Origin: Undaria pinnatifida
Taxonomy: Eukaryota > Sar > Phaeophyceae > Laminariales > Alariaceae
NCBI GenBank assembly: GCA_012845835.1
Contig: JABAKD010000016.1
Location: forward strand, 13,055,507-13,119,506
Direction: 5' to 3'
DNA: 64,000 nucleotides
A program made the translations under genes and the position numbers. The notes below the pieces were generated by a model. That model was given only the letters and a program-made list of their open reading frames with translations, was not told where the DNA came from and did no database searches. This document shows, piece by piece, positions 12,701 through 21,908 of this stretch (position 1 is its first letter; each line of letters starts with the position of its first letter).

Positions 12701-15700
12701 CAGCAGCACTTGACAAATTATTGCGAAATGGACTTCCTCAGACAGCATCGGTTGCGCCGCCAGCAAAGAACCTACGGCCACCACACCACGCACGCGCGGT
12801 AGGGGGTGCAAGCATACGCTTTCGCGCGAGAAAAGCACTCTTATCAACGCGGCGGGGCTGGCGACGCACGAAAGCTTTTTCTCTGGCGGCTGGCGACGCA
12901 CGAAAGCTTTTTCTCTGGGGGCTGGCGACGTACAGAGCACGAAACAGAAACGCACATTACAAATAAAAAGTCAGCCGAAAAAAGAAAACAAAACGAAAAA
13001 AAAATAGAAAAAAAACAAGAAAACAGAAAACAAAACGAAAAAAAAACAGAAGAAAAAGTGGAACGATCGCCAACGCACCTCAACGTATTTTCCGTGGATG
13101 CGCACGACAGGAACCTTTGCGCCCTCCCCGAAGGGTCCACGCTGCCCCCATGAAATGGCAGGTTCAGCCTGCTCCGCACACCCGCCAACACCTCCCCCTG
13201 CAGCGGCCACTTGACCCCATCCCCGACCTGCGTTGTCGCCGAAAGTGAGCACGCCATAATTTCACGCATCTTACACATCACACATATCACGATATACTGT
13301 AGAACGATGGAACCTTGTGTTTGAAGCGTCGCACACATCGCACAGATCACGATCCAGATCATTTCAGATCCTGGATCTACCGTTGTGAGATATTGTGCAA
13401 CGGCCGTACCGTGCAGACCCCACCCGGCAAACACGCGCGAAAGAGCCGTGTCGCACAGATCCCATCCGGGTCGCACAGATCCCATCCCGGAAACATTATT
13501 TAGATCCAAAAGATTATGTAAATCAGGACTAAACCCGCCCGATGATTGAATGGGGATCTGGCATGTCCGATCAATAAAGCATTAGCATCAGAGTGTGTCA
13601 CAGGGCGTACTAGAACTCCTGGGGACAACGGTGGGGTGACTTGTGCATACCCCTCCCCCCCCCCTCCTGCTCCCGTGCGACGTTGGCACCTGGGGGGTGT
13701 TTTCCCCTAAGCCCTTTTACAACTGCACGTACGCTTTAAAGAACAAAAAAACTCTTTGGAATGAGAGTGGGGCCGTTTTCACAGGGGTGAACCCATGTTT
13801 TGGGGACACACTATGTGGATTCAGTGCGGAAAAATTTGTCGCAGTGGTAAAACGGGGTAAGGCGAGGGGTGCCCGCTATGGCGCCCCCCCCGGTTCAAGC
13901 CGAGGTGACGCGCTTCTGGGTACGAGCGATAACGACGATGTTCTCACATCAGCTCATCCTTCTGAAATATAGCCCGTGGTCACAACAAAGGATAAAAAGT
14001 CATCCCAACGGAACAAATATCAAGTACGAGATATTACGTGCACCGTATTACCGCAGCACCACCAATACGCAAACAAACCGCCATTACGGGCTGGGGTACC
14101 AGAGCGGGGGGCATGGCGACCAGTAAATCGATCTCGTCCAACAAAGGTCGTTCAACCAAAAGCTCCCGTTGTGGGGACAGCGATCCTCGCACAATCGCAG
14201 GCGCGACTATCTGATATCCGATTTTTCCAGCGGTAGGCGCCGCCGAGTCACGGCCAACCCCTACTAAATAGAAGCGGATGCAAGTTTTTAATTTGGACGG
14301 GGCAAAGAAAAAATGAGACCCCTTTGGAGATGGCTGAAGCCTCTACTGGCACGATGAAATGGTTGGTTTCGACTGCTGAGCGGAGCAATATCACACGTCG
14401 ATCAACGCACACAAGTTTCCGACAGTAAAACTTACCTTGTGGAGGAAAACGTTCCGGTTGGCGTCCAGCGGTGCTGCTTTTCGGAAGGGTGCGTTCTGCC
14501 AGATGTCGCGCAAGCGTGGAAAGAGGTACTGTTCCAGCTGTCGCCAAGTCACCTGCCATGATTACGAGATGCAAGGCACGCGAAGTGACCACAGGCAACG
14601 ACAAAACGGTGACGTGTGTGCGCATGATACTAGCATGATACGAGCATGATACTAGCATGATACTAGCATGATGACGCAAGATGCGCGCAACGGTAGAGGA
14701 GCATCACGTGTGTTGTGAGGTGTTAACTCACTTTTGGGAGATTTAAGAAGTGTCATTCTTAACCCCAAAACGGGTTTGGACAGAAACAAAACTGCTTCCG
14801 TACGAAAAATCCCATGACCTAGGGCATACAACGAGAATCAATAGGAAAAACAAAATGGTCTATCTCCGACGATTTTTGGTTGAGGAGCCCCGCCATTCAG
14901 AAATCACTTCATTTCATACCAGAAATACCTCCTTTATCGTAGCAGGCGCCACGATACGAATGATACGAATGATACGAGCGGCACGGTGATGAACTCTACA
15001 AAAACAAAGATAGATGTGCACTGGCTCTTTTTCTTTTCCATCTGAGGGTGGTTGCTTGATAAACTCTATCAAATACCTCACCCATGACCAATTTGTAAGT
15101 AAACTGAAAGTGCAACCCGATGAACAAAGTCATGATGCCGTTGCCTGAGTATTGAAAAAAAACCCCGATGTTGCAAGACAAAAATGACATTCCGGCCATT
15201 TTGGGTTAATTAAGGAGGGTTGATGAGGGCCAAGATAAGTCGTTCAGGAAAAAAAAAAAAATGCTACCAGGTGCCTTTGTCGCAGCATGCTATCGTACCG
15301 CGTCAGTCATGGACCCAAAGAGACGACAAAACGCTGACGTGTGTGCACATGAGTCTATTGCGCTACTGTAGCACCAACTGACCTTGCACAGAGGGCGAGT
15401 CGAATGTCAGCGCTGAGAGCTAAAGCGCGTGGCAGGGAGATCGCTTGCCGAACAGAGTATTGGTAGTCAGGCGGCAAGAGTTAAAGGGTGGGGGGGAACT
15501 CATTGTTGGGGTGTGTGATCATATCGTGCATGGTCGTAGTCCTTAGGGACATGGACCCTCGCATCCCCACAATGCCGGGATGGAGCACGTCACGCCTTCA
15601 CCAACCAGGCAGACATTGCTTGCACCGAGCACGAAGCGCCTGAGGTGTTCGGCGAGTCGCATGAGGGGTGCGCTGCATCCTTCCAAGAACCGCATGTGAC

Positions 15701-17611
15701 GGGGGACTGTCAAATCATCAAGTTTTCATGGCTACAAGAGGCTCATCAGGCAGTCGGGAGGGGCAGCAAAAGACACGCGAAAGCAAGGCGCGGCAACCTG
15801 TAACGCCGATTGATGGTAACGGGCTTTCGATCGACGACACATGACAAGCAACTCAAAACGAAACCGTTTGTACTTAGATGTAGTCTTCGTATTTGCGGAG
15901 CAACAGACAAGCCCTCCAATCTCGAAACCCGCAAAGGGCATCCCAATCACGTTCAAAATGGGTTTCCGCCTCTCTTCAGCGGGCAGCAATGTGTTGGAAA
16001 CTTGACAAAGTAACGGGGCGAAGAGCGCAGCAGTATATATCCTATCGACATTGTAAACCCTGATGTGTGAGTAAAGCACATACTGGAGTATTATACTAGG
16101 TATACATATGATATCGTATGACTTGTACGTGCGACTCACAAGGGTGGTGAATATCTGCTGCATCCAGCCGTAATCCGGGTTGCTTCCCACCCGGCAGTGC
16201 TCGCGGACAAACTGCTTGCACTCCTGAGGTGGCAGAAAACAAACGGCGATTGGTCGGTGTATGCACTCACGAACACTACCAGAAAATAGAGTAAAAAGTG
16301 CCGAGTGGGAAAACCAGCGCCAAGGAATGAATCTGGTACCTACACATATGATGTCTACTTCATGGGCAGCAAAACAAATACCCCTCGTCATCCCTGGCTT
16401 CTACCAGGTACCAGGTACGTACGAGTATACGACGTGCCCCGTCGGGATGTGGTTGGCTTGAAACCCCGGGGATATCGCAAGTTGAAAAGGGGGAGCACAG
16501 GCTCTTCTATGAGCTATAGTCCGGTCGCCCCGGTGGCGTATCAGGTTATCCTCGAGCCTGCTATAGGTCAGTTGCGCGAGTTCGAGCCCCCCCGAGTGCA
16601 TACTCGTATAAATTTCTTGGGGACTCTTTTGTGTGCACAAATTGACTTGCGGAAAGCGCGAGAGCGTGAGTTAGCAATGCTCGATGAAAAATCGACGAGC
16701 AGTGGGATTTCTGAACCCTATGCGCGATAAAAATTGAAGGCAAGAACCAGGGGGGGAAAAGGGACGACACCTGTGACCACGGCTTGTCCAGAAGCTGGAA
16801 AGTAGAAGTGTGCAAAATAAATAAATAAAAAAATGAGCTAAACCAGGGAAGTACGATATGAGCTTTATCATACCGTACACAATATCTGCACTACAACACA
16901 GTCCAATGCCACGGTTAAATGTGAAAAACATAGCTATTCTAAGCACTTTCCGTATATACAATCTACACACATTATCAGTCACATGCCCGTACGAGTAGTC
17001 TTTCATTCGGTACTTGCGCCACTCCCCTATGAATCTCCCGGAGGGGAACCTTGTACAACACAAAAAAAACTCTTGAAAACTAAATAATTCATATAGTACT
17101 ATACGTACTGCTGTGTGGTACGGTAGCGCGGTGCATAACAACTACACCTATTAATAGTAACTCGGAGTATAACATTAAAGGGTCACGCTCCTCCCTGTCA
17201 TACCAGGTACCAGCTTGCCACCTTGTATACATCGTACAAGTACAGGCAGTCGATCTTTATCTACAGCAGTAGCCTTGAACCTTCCGCCTCTCCCCGGACA
17301 CCCTTTTCGAAATAATACTCGGAATTAGTATACGTTTACGTTCATTTTCCCTGTAGATACGAAATAGAGTGGGACGAGGAGTAAGACAGCCTGTACCAGG
17401 CTGCTGCTGTAGCTGGCAGCAGCTACAGTGCCTTTGGTGCAAATCTGTGAGCACCGTACAACATAGACAGCAATGCAGCCCGTACCTCCTTAGTGTTGAA
17501 GCGCATGCCCGCAGGACAGGCCATGAAGATGCTGTTGTCGACGAGAGGGTGTGCGTCGTCGTCGTCCTTGTCAAAAAGGCCTCGAAGACAAACTTTATCA
17601 GCGACAGCCAT
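621..17611 (-). CDS. Multi-exon GT90/CAP10-like glycosyltransferase gene (3' end outside window)
   Basis: Eleven exons on the minus strand (17486-17611, 16140-16223, 14436-14552, 13079-13227, 11950-12060, 11190-11234, 9517-9606, 8327-8473, 2750-2830, 1893-1974, 621-733). Most adjacent pairs join in matching phase at GT-AG sites: phase 0 for the first four joins to 13227, then split Arg codons at 13079/12060, 8327/2830 and 2750/1974. Motifs in order: FNTKE, YGWMQQIFTTL, NVFLHK, YLFHHMRCGI, FAPFANKDYTNDW, WWANGNIICNE, FFINKRDYP, PYGFIYDKDDR, FADIPFPTSEDWE and the W..K...AFFR block. NKRD-P and W-x-x-K-FFR are hallmarks of glycosyltransferase family 90, which transfers sugars in the secretory pathway. 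The N-terminal third has no function I can name. Two joins (11950 to 11234, and 9517 to 8473) are out of phase, so at least two small exons are missed. The C-terminal sugar-binding half lies left of base 1. Family call likely, substrate unknown. Confidence 0.72.
1691..1716 (+). repeat. Poly-G tract (26 G)
   Basis: An uninterrupted G run inside the intron between exons 10 and 11. Similar G or C runs of 12-21 bases recur at 26449, 26731, 31184, 33261, 37109, 45596, 45720 and 51613. Confidence 0.95.
1893..1974 (-). CDS. GT90-like gene, exon 10 (FADIPFPTSEDW)
   Basis: 82 bp starting at GTACAG|A. It encodes FADIPFPTSEDWEAATGKVF followed by PKTFSHQ. D-I-P-x-P-T-x-E-D-W is the family-90 segment after the SFY strand. 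No GT donor follows in frame at the expected place; the best 3' boundary is CCACCAG|GCAATA, a GC donor, in phase with the next exon. The boundary is therefore less sure than the exon. Confidence 0.7.
2270..2635 (+). repeat. Minisatellite, CTGGCAACGGCCAT-type units
   Basis: Degenerate tandem units built on (T)CTGGCAACGGCCATCTGACAA, about 10-21 bp each, fill this stretch. Both strands are read by spurious open frames (NGHLATV-type). It sits in the intron between exons 9 and 10. Confidence 0.85.
2750..2830 (-). CDS. GT90-like gene, exon 9
   Basis: 81 bp between GCCTCCAG|C and GAGAG|GTATGG. The first C completes the Arg begun in exon 8. It encodes DPDQDVPLKRHRYPVFTPIV and SFYCSE, and the terminal AG is completed by the next exon (A) to give Arg. 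The order DKDDR-DP..DVPL..-SFY is continuous protein, supporting a 5.5-kb intron in between. Confidence 0.72.
3624..3666 (+). repeat. (CTG)n microsatellite
   Basis: Nearly pure CTG with one GAT interruption. Intronic in the GT90-like gene. The poly-Ala/Ser/Leu open frames over it are artefacts of the repeat. Confidence 0.95.
4440..4740 (+). repeat. CTTCAA/GCTTCAACNTCA hexamer-like array
   Basis: Degenerate repeats of CTTCAAC, AACTTCAG and TCAACGTCA. Shorter patches of the same type occur at 7240-7300, 7490-7550 and 8250-8310, next to copies of the NKRD exon. Confidence 0.8.
5130..5400. repeat. Left subterminal GGCCCGGCCCATC array
   Basis: About a dozen near-copies of GGCCCGGCCCATCA or its complement, interspersed with AT-rich spacers of 10-25 bp. 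Confidence 0.85.
5580..5623. repeat. (CTG)6 / (CAG)6 inverted repeat
   Basis: CTG repeats run to 5598, then GGAGCT, then CAG repeats, giving an almost perfect hairpin of two triplet tracts. It lies inside the hAT-like element. Confidence 0.9.
6240..6730. repeat. Right subterminal GGCCCGGCCCATC array
   Basis: About 15 copies of the same motif as at the left end, reaching to within 15 bp of the right terminal inverted repeat. Confidence 0.85.
6860..6970 (+). repeat. Short tandem repeat TGTCACGTCGCTGGCCCGAGATCACACGA-type
   Basis: Two copies here (about 6877 and 6927); a third, with flanking ACAGGCTCCAA, lies immediately left of the hAT-like element at 5069-5108. The element therefore sits inside an older local repeat. 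Confidence 0.75.
6986..7025 (+). repeat. (CAG)n microsatellite
   Basis: A CAG run with one CAA. Intronic; poly-Gln/Ser/Leu frames over it are artefacts. Confidence 0.92.
7301..7425 (-). pseudogene. Decayed duplicate of the NKRD exon (copy 4, in-frame stop)
   Basis: The minus strand reads YELFNKGDYPEPKFNPSWF, an in-frame TAG, then PVEPYGLVYDKDAR followed by GTACGT. The donor survives but the NKRD motif is NKGD and the stop would truncate the protein. Its flank is the CTTCAA-type repeat shared with copies 1 and 3. Confidence 0.68.
7561..7595 (-). pseudogene. Truncated duplicate of the NKRD exon (copy 3, 3' end only)
   Basis: Only the 3' end of the exon survives (GFIYDKDDR plus the GTACGT donor). 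Upstream the match stops abruptly. It is preceded on the plus strand by the same CTTCAA-rich simple repeat seen beside copies 1 and 4, showing that exon and flank were duplicated together. Confidence 0.6.
8079..8190 (-). pseudogene. Decayed duplicate of the NKRD exon (copy 2)
   Basis: The minus strand reads CEFVVNKRGYPQLRFNPS and then LKPVGPYGLYNDAC, clearly a copy of exon 8. The conserved D of NKRD has become G, and the 3' end has a deletion that removes the GTACGT donor and runs into a stop. It is unlikely to be spliced productively. Confidence 0.7.
8327..8473 (-). CDS. GT90-like gene, exon 8 (FFINKRD, intact copy)
   Basis: 147 bp between CCCCTGAG|A and CG|GTACGT. It encodes DLLEQACAERDIADCEFFIN, KRDYPQLKFNPSSLKPVEPY and GFIYDKDD. 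The N-K-R-D-x-P motif is the family-90 signature for this part of the catalytic domain. It ends after CG, which the next exon completes with C to give Arg. Three degraded copies of this exon lie just downstream (8079-8190, 7561-7595, 7301-7425). Confidence 0.78.
9517..9606 (-). CDS. GT90-like gene, exon 7 (WWANGNIICNE)
   Basis: 30 codons between GAGCAG|GAA and AGCCAG|GTGCGC. It encodes ENIIKGIDKWWANGNIICNE followed by a short basic tail. The W-W-x-N-G-N-I-I-C-N block is distinctive. It is phase 0 at both ends. The exon could extend upstream in frame (MREQ), as the reading frame is open. Confidence 0.68.
10808..11030 (+). repeat. Compound AAC/GAC/CAG/CAC triplet repeat
   Basis: More than 200 bp of imperfect triplets gives long low-complexity frames in all six readings (Asn/Gln-, Thr-, Val- and Leu-rich). 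This argues against any of them being a gene. Intronic. Confidence 0.93.
11190..11234 (-). CDS. GT90-like gene, exon 6 (short, tentative)
   Basis: 15 codons, SDTKYKLLLKSPKYK, between TACCAG|TCT and AAG|GTACGC. Its phase-0 end fits the phase-0 start of the WWANGN exon, and the basic, Tyr/Lys-rich content suits that position. Its start does not match the phase of exon 5, so either an intervening exon is missing or the acceptor lies elsewhere. Confidence 0.4.
11950..12060 (-). CDS. GT90-like gene, exon 5 (FHHMRCGI block)
   Basis: 111 bp between CTGCACCAG|G and GC|GTGAGT. It encodes YLFHHMRCGILVVIRN, KLVVFAPFANKDYTNDW and a final DG. The pattern Y-L-F-x-x-x-x-x-G-I-x-V-x-I-x-x-x-K-L-x-V-F-x-P-F is one I associate with GT90-type proteins of stramenopiles and giant viruses (recollection, not a search). 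The exon ends after two bases, so a 1-base-start exon must follow. Confidence 0.72.
12865..12940 (+). repeat. 33-bp tandem duplication (GGCGACGCACGAAAGC...)
   Basis: The unit GGCGACGCACGAAAGCTTTTTCTCTGG appears twice, with a third partial start. A purine-rich A/GAAAAC tract follows at 12960-13060. Confidence 0.8.
13079..13227 (-). CDS. GT90-like gene, exon 4
   Basis: 149 bp between CGCAG|GTCGGG and TTGAG|GTGCGT. It starts in phase 0 and ends after two bases (AG), which combine with the G that opens the next exon to make Arg. It encodes VGDGVKWPLQGEVLAG and later FLSCASTENTL. The exact phase fit on both sides is the main evidence; the segment itself has no motif I recognise. Confidence 0.62.
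14436..14552 (-). CDS. GT90-like gene, exon 3
   Basis: 39 codons between CAG|GTGACTTGG and CACAAG|GTAAGT, a strong consensus donor, phase 0 at both ends. It encodes VTWRQLEQYLFPRLRDIW and then a segment ending NRNVFLHK. The amphipathic, Trp/Leu-rich composition contrasts with the surrounding simple-sequence DNA. Confidence 0.68.
14621..14672 (+). repeat. 11-bp tandem repeat (CATGATACTAG)n
   Basis: Four to five imperfect copies of GCATGATACTA; a related short CGATACGAAT array occurs at 14951-14980. Lies just upstream, on the minus strand, of exon 3. Confidence 0.85.
16140..16223 (-). CDS. GT90-like gene, exon 2
   Basis: 28 codons bounded by CCACCTCAG|GAG and CTT|GTGAGT, phase 0 at both ends. 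It encodes ECKQFVREHC and YGWMQQIFTTL. The two cysteines and the Y-G-W-M-Q-Q motif belong to the conserved N-terminal block. It joins in phase with the exons on either side. Confidence 0.65.
17486..17611 (-). CDS. GT90-like gene, exon 1 (putative start)
   Basis: 42 codons from ATG at 17611 to a GAG|GTACGG donor. The ATG sits in a Kozak-like ACCATGG. It encodes an acidic run (KDDDDAH) followed by VDNSIFMACPAGMRFNTKE, and ends in phase 0, matching the next exon. No signal peptide is visible, so further upstream exons spliced into an AG within 17590-17635 cannot be excluded. The exon itself is well supported by its downstream continuation; the start is only probable. Confidence 0.6.
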
Positions 17612-17619
17612 GGTCAACA

Positions 17620-18630
17620 GTTCCGGCGATGTCTATTGTGCCTTGGCGAAAGCTTGCGCGTATCTTAGAGAACTACGGCTTGCGTCAGCAAGGCGAAACT
17701 CTACTGCTGTCTGCTTGTGCAGCAGCTTCATTCCGAGGAACAAAAGCTCAACCGCTCGAGAGGGTAGCTTCAAAGGGGGTTTCCACGACGAAAATAAATG
17801 TCATCACGAAAGGGGGCAGGGGAGATTACTATGCGGTCATGCGGTCATGCTCATACAGGTTCCCATCTGTCTGTCTGTCTGAAGCCCAGGAGGGTAGCCT
17901 CGAACGCGCATGCGCAAGGTGGGGCCGAGGGGAGACCGGTAGCAATGGCGGAGGGGCATGGAAGAATTCGATAGTTCGATGGACTAGTATATTGTCAGAG
18001 CAGCTACCCATTGCCCACTACGCGGACACACCACGACAAAATCAATATTTTTTTATAAAATCAATCAAATACGACCTGGTGTTAATACCAGGTATTATAG
18101 TTTACTACTGTTGTTGTATGCAGCGCCAACGAATGCCTTGGCGTGCTGTTCACATTGCACGGCCGAATTAAGTATGCAGGTTGGACGGCCGCGATTTCAA
18201 CAACACGAATTAGGAATTAGGAATGACGTGAGTTGCGAAAAGTTGCGAGACTGAGAGGAAAGAGTAGAGGAAAAGGAGTAACGGTTGATTTGGGGATGCA
18301 TGGCAGTTACGGCGGTAGCGTACGGTCTAGATCTATCTATAGTCTACATATGAAATATAAAACATTGAAAAAAGTCAGCTGCGTGTATAGTCTAGACTAC
18401 AAAGATTCTTTTTTTTTGAGAGAACAGGAATTTGGTCAGGTCAGGAGTTTTTTCGTCTCGGTCTCAGTATGGGATTCTCGGAACCGGAAGTTCTCGGTCA
18501 AATCGCTTCGTTCGAGCGCTGTCTCCGGGGGGAGGCTCCAACGCCCCTCGCCCTGCCTTATCCATTCTGCACCTCTGTGGGAGTAAGCGCAAAGGCTGCG
18601 GCAGCGCCATCCACCGTTGGCATCTCTAAG
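17620..18630. other. Unassigned region upstream of the GT90-like gene
   Basis: A 206-codon plus-strand frame (17551-18171) overlaps exon 1 on the other strand and has no recognisable domain. No promoter motif can be defended. If 17611 is the real start, the promoter would lie here. Confidence 0.3.
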
Positions 18631-18635
18631 CGGCC

Positions 18636-18718
18636 GGGGGGAGGGGGAAGGGGGGGGGGGGGGGAGGGGACTGGGGGAGGGGGGAGGAGGAAAGGAAGGA
18701 CAGGGGGAAGGGGGAGCG
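18636..18718 (+). repeat. G-rich homopurine tract
   Basis: Almost pure G/A, with many runs of four or more G and one of 14 G, so strong G-quadruplex potential. Confidence 0.85.
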
Positions 18719-18916
18719 TCACGCCCAAGAGACTGAAGTCTGGGTTTGGCCATCATCGTATTGAAAGTTGTGGGCCTTCTAATGGCCGTCACAAGATAGC
18801 ATTAGACCGCCCTGACTTCTACGCCATGTTATGTTCTCTCCCAGGTGCTATTGATGATGGACGTGATACCCTCTGCTAGCCCAATGCCATCCTTAGCCAG
18901 TTCCTAGGGTCTGCTA

Positions 18917-19112
18917 GTATGACATTTTCTTTCTTTTCTTTTTCTTTTTTCTTTTTTCTCTTCTTTTTTCCTTGCCTTGCTTCCTCTTCTTGTTATCTTG
19001 TCTTTTCTTGCTTTTCTTGTCTTTTTCTTCTCTTTTCTTGCCTTTTCGTTTTTTTTCGTTTCCTTCTCTTTTCTTTCCTTTCCTTTATCTTTTTTTTTTT
19101 CTTTGTTTCTTT
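18917..19112 (+). repeat. Homopyrimidine (C/T) tract, ~190 bp
   Basis: Almost exclusively T and C (TTTCTTTTC, CTTGTC patches). Phe/Ser/Leu-rich and Lys/Glu-rich frames on the two strands are artefacts. Confidence 0.88.
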
Positions 19113-19470
19113 TCTCCAATTGACTTACGCCTGTCGTGCGTATGCGAAGTGATAGATACTACGTGTAATATATACGTGGTAGTCTTCCTTGGGTGGCAAT
19201 CGGAATAGTTGGTTTCTCCAGGCACGAGTAATGAGACGTATGCACCGGCATGGACCTGGCAAATCGTAGACTGACTCCCGATTTCACTTTTATATGTTTC
19301 TGGTGGAGGCATGAATTGCGTCAGCTGTGATATATGCGTGTACCACCTTGGGTTGCGTGTGTTTCTCCCTGGGGTATTCCTCAGCTCCAGAGTGACTGGA
19401 GCCTGTCCTGTGACCACGGATTTGATTATGCGAGTTAATGTGAGAACAGCAACAACAACAACAACAACAA

Positions 19471-19829
19471 CTCCGAGTGGGGGATGCGTGGTTGGTCGGT
19501 GTTGGGAAGCGTGCTCCCCATGGGTTCCGGTGTCTTTGGTTGGTCTCTACCCATGACTCGCTGGATAGACTTATGCAATATTTCCTCTACATTGAACTTT
19601 AAAAGACAGACAAAGCAAGACAAGACAGAGTAGAGCAGGGTTGGGCAGGGTAGAGCAGGGTAGTGAGATGAGGGGCGTCCTGCTTGTCCCATCATCGTCA
19701 CCCACATTACCGCCCATTTACGATGGCCTTGACGTGAGTGTGACATCTAGTATCACGTGGTTTCACCTCAACCATGACATGATTTCACGCCGAATCTATA
19801 AACTATCCTTCTACGGAGGGCACTCCATT
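19471..19829 (+). mobile_element. Partial copy A of inverted-repeat element
   Basis: Shares CTCCGAGTGGGGGATGCG, GACTCGCTGGATAGAC and the terminal CTCCATTA with the full copy at 53960-54613, but lacks the left inverted arm. The 69-codon plus-strand frame MGRVEQGSEMRG is repeated in copy B and is not convincing as a gene. A (CAA)n tract abuts its left end. Confidence 0.75.
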
Positions 19830-20169
19830 ACATTAGGCCACCCTGAATAGTCGTAGATAGATGCAGATCACCTGGCAATCAAAGGATGTCAACAAAACAT
19901 CCAGAATTAGAAAGGGGATCGAAGATGCGGATATTCGAAACAAACGAAAAGGAGGCTATAGATTCCCGAGGCCAGGGTAGCACACAGACACAAGCGCGCA
20001 CGCATCCGTGCTCGTCAAAAGTGGGACAACCCGAAAAATCAAGGCAAAGAAGAGGCACCTTGAAACTTACTGAAAAAAAAATCAAACCCGAAAGAGGAAA
20101 TCAAGAAGTTAATGCGCACAAAACAAATCTCATGAAGAAACTCAAGAAGCAACTCAAGAAACATGGTTA

Positions 20170-20830
20170 GGGCGAGGGACAACAAGACAAAAAAGTAAGC
20201 GCGACTCCAAGCGAAAATACCCTGGCTGCAGATATCCCTGTCGCGTGGCGTTAATATGCCGATTCGCAGATGTGCTCCGCGAAGATGTGCAGTAGACACG
20301 CCGTAGGTTGATCTGGGAACCGAGTGGTGTAGGGTCTGAAGAAAAATCCAATGAAACGCGGCTGGTGGTAGTACTAGGGTGTGCTGCAGCGCTCCGATCG
20401 CGAGACGGTGACGTCGTAGTGTTCGCGGAAGATGTGGTAGAAGCGCTGGGGACGGATGAGGGTCCAGTAAAACATGTTGAAGAGCTCCGAGCACGAACCA
20501 GTGAGGGCGGGGTGTTCGCGGACGATACGGTAGGAGCTCTGTGACGGAAGAAGACGAGGCTGTAGCAGCTCAATATGGTTGGTTGAAGCAGGTGTCGGAT
20601 CGTGTACGTGGCGGTGAAATGTGCGTCTCCTCAGCGTACATGTGCACGCAAGCGTTGACGCTGTAGTAGCCCTTGAAGATGGGCCTGTGGAGATGCCTGC
20701 GGTGCTCGCGGTGGTGGCGTTAGCTTTGTACGCGGCGAGGATGACGGCGTGGTTGCTGGAATAGGCGGTAGAGAAGGCCCGGAGTAGCCGACGACGTGAA
20801 CGCGGATAGACGCCGAGCGAGACAAGCGAG
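20170..20830 (-). pseudogene. Possible gene remnant, unknown family
   Basis: Minus-strand frames contain protein-like stretches such as IFKGYYSVNACVHMYAEETH and FNMFYWTLIRPQRFYHIFRE, but they are in different frames, broken by stops, and lack a coherent splice structure. This may be a decayed gene or a chance GC-rich patch. Confidence 0.25.
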
Positions 20831-20997
20831 AAGTTGCAAAAATGCTGTATTTTGAGGAGGTAATCTCGAGGCTTCGGTTGTATCTTGACGTCTGCAGCGT
20901 CTGCAGAGCGTGATGATGTCCAAAATTGGCATCATTTCCAAACGGTAGTTGCTAAAGTTTTGAATTTTGCGGTGGCATACTCTTGAGCGTTTGTTTT

Positions 20998-21904
20998 GCT
21001 TGATCGACGTCTGCAGGGCTTGAATGAATAAATCACGGGAACGTTGTGAAGAATGTGATGCAAGAAGATTGGAAAGGTTGCAAGACGAACAATATAATAC
21101 GTCCACAAGAACGCGTGTTATACCAGTTTGTAGATCGCTCTAATTTGTCTTTTTTTATAGCGTTTGGTGCTGTTGAAGTGTTTATCATTTTGAGCGAGCT
21201 TCGTCTGCACATCAACCTGATATAGGCTCAAAATCGTTGTTGTGCGCGACGTATTATGCAAATAGGGTCTGCAGCGCTTGAACCAATAAATCACTTTGAG
21301 CGTGCTTGGTCTGCACGTCAGTCAGATGGGAAAATGTATTTTCAAATGGCATGTAAAATGACATAATTCCAAATTGACATCATTTGCAAACTCCTCTCCC
21401 AGATAACCTGATATAGCTTCAAAATCGTCTTTTTACGCGACGTATGATGCAAATAACTAGCAAATTGCGACCGCGTAAATGAATGCGAGCTTATTTAGGC
21501 TTTGATCCAATAGGCCAATACTTTTTTGCGTGACCTATTATGCAAATAACTAGCCAAATTGCGTTTGTTTTGCTTTACGTCTGCAAAGCTTGAACGAACA
21601 AAACACGGGAAATTGGGAGTTGTGAAGAATGTGATGCAAGAAGATTAGAAAGGCTGTAAGACGAACAAGATATGTCCACAAGAACGCGTGTTATACCAGT
21701 AGTCGCTCTAATTCGTCTTTTTATATTGCGATTGGTGCTGTTGTAGAAATGTTTATCATTTTGAGCGTGCTTGGGCTTCACGTTAACCTGATATAGGCTC
21801 AAAATCGTTCTTCTGCGCGACCTCTCACGCAAATAACGTCTGCAGAGCTTGAACGAATAAAACACGGGGAAACGTTTTTTCAACTGGTATTTTAAATGGC
21901 ATTA
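20998..21904 (+). repeat. Tandem/dispersed repeat block (CGTCTGCAGRGCTTGAA...)
   Basis: A segment beginning CGTCTGCAGGGCTTGAATGAA, followed by GTGAAGAATGTGATGCAAGAAG and ACAAGAACGCGTGTTATACC, recurs about 570 bp later (21579). Partial units start at 21269 and 21836. The unit also contains AACCTGATATAGGCTCAAAATCG. The Copia element is inserted in one such unit, which continues at 25185-25260. Confidence 0.82.
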
Positions 21905-21908
21905 TTTC

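Noticed and set aside
16525..16595. TGGCGTATCAGG and AGTTCGAGCCC, spaced like tRNA A and B boxes
   Set aside because: Acceptor and T stems do not pair; at best a degraded tRNA-derived fragment, too weak to annotate.
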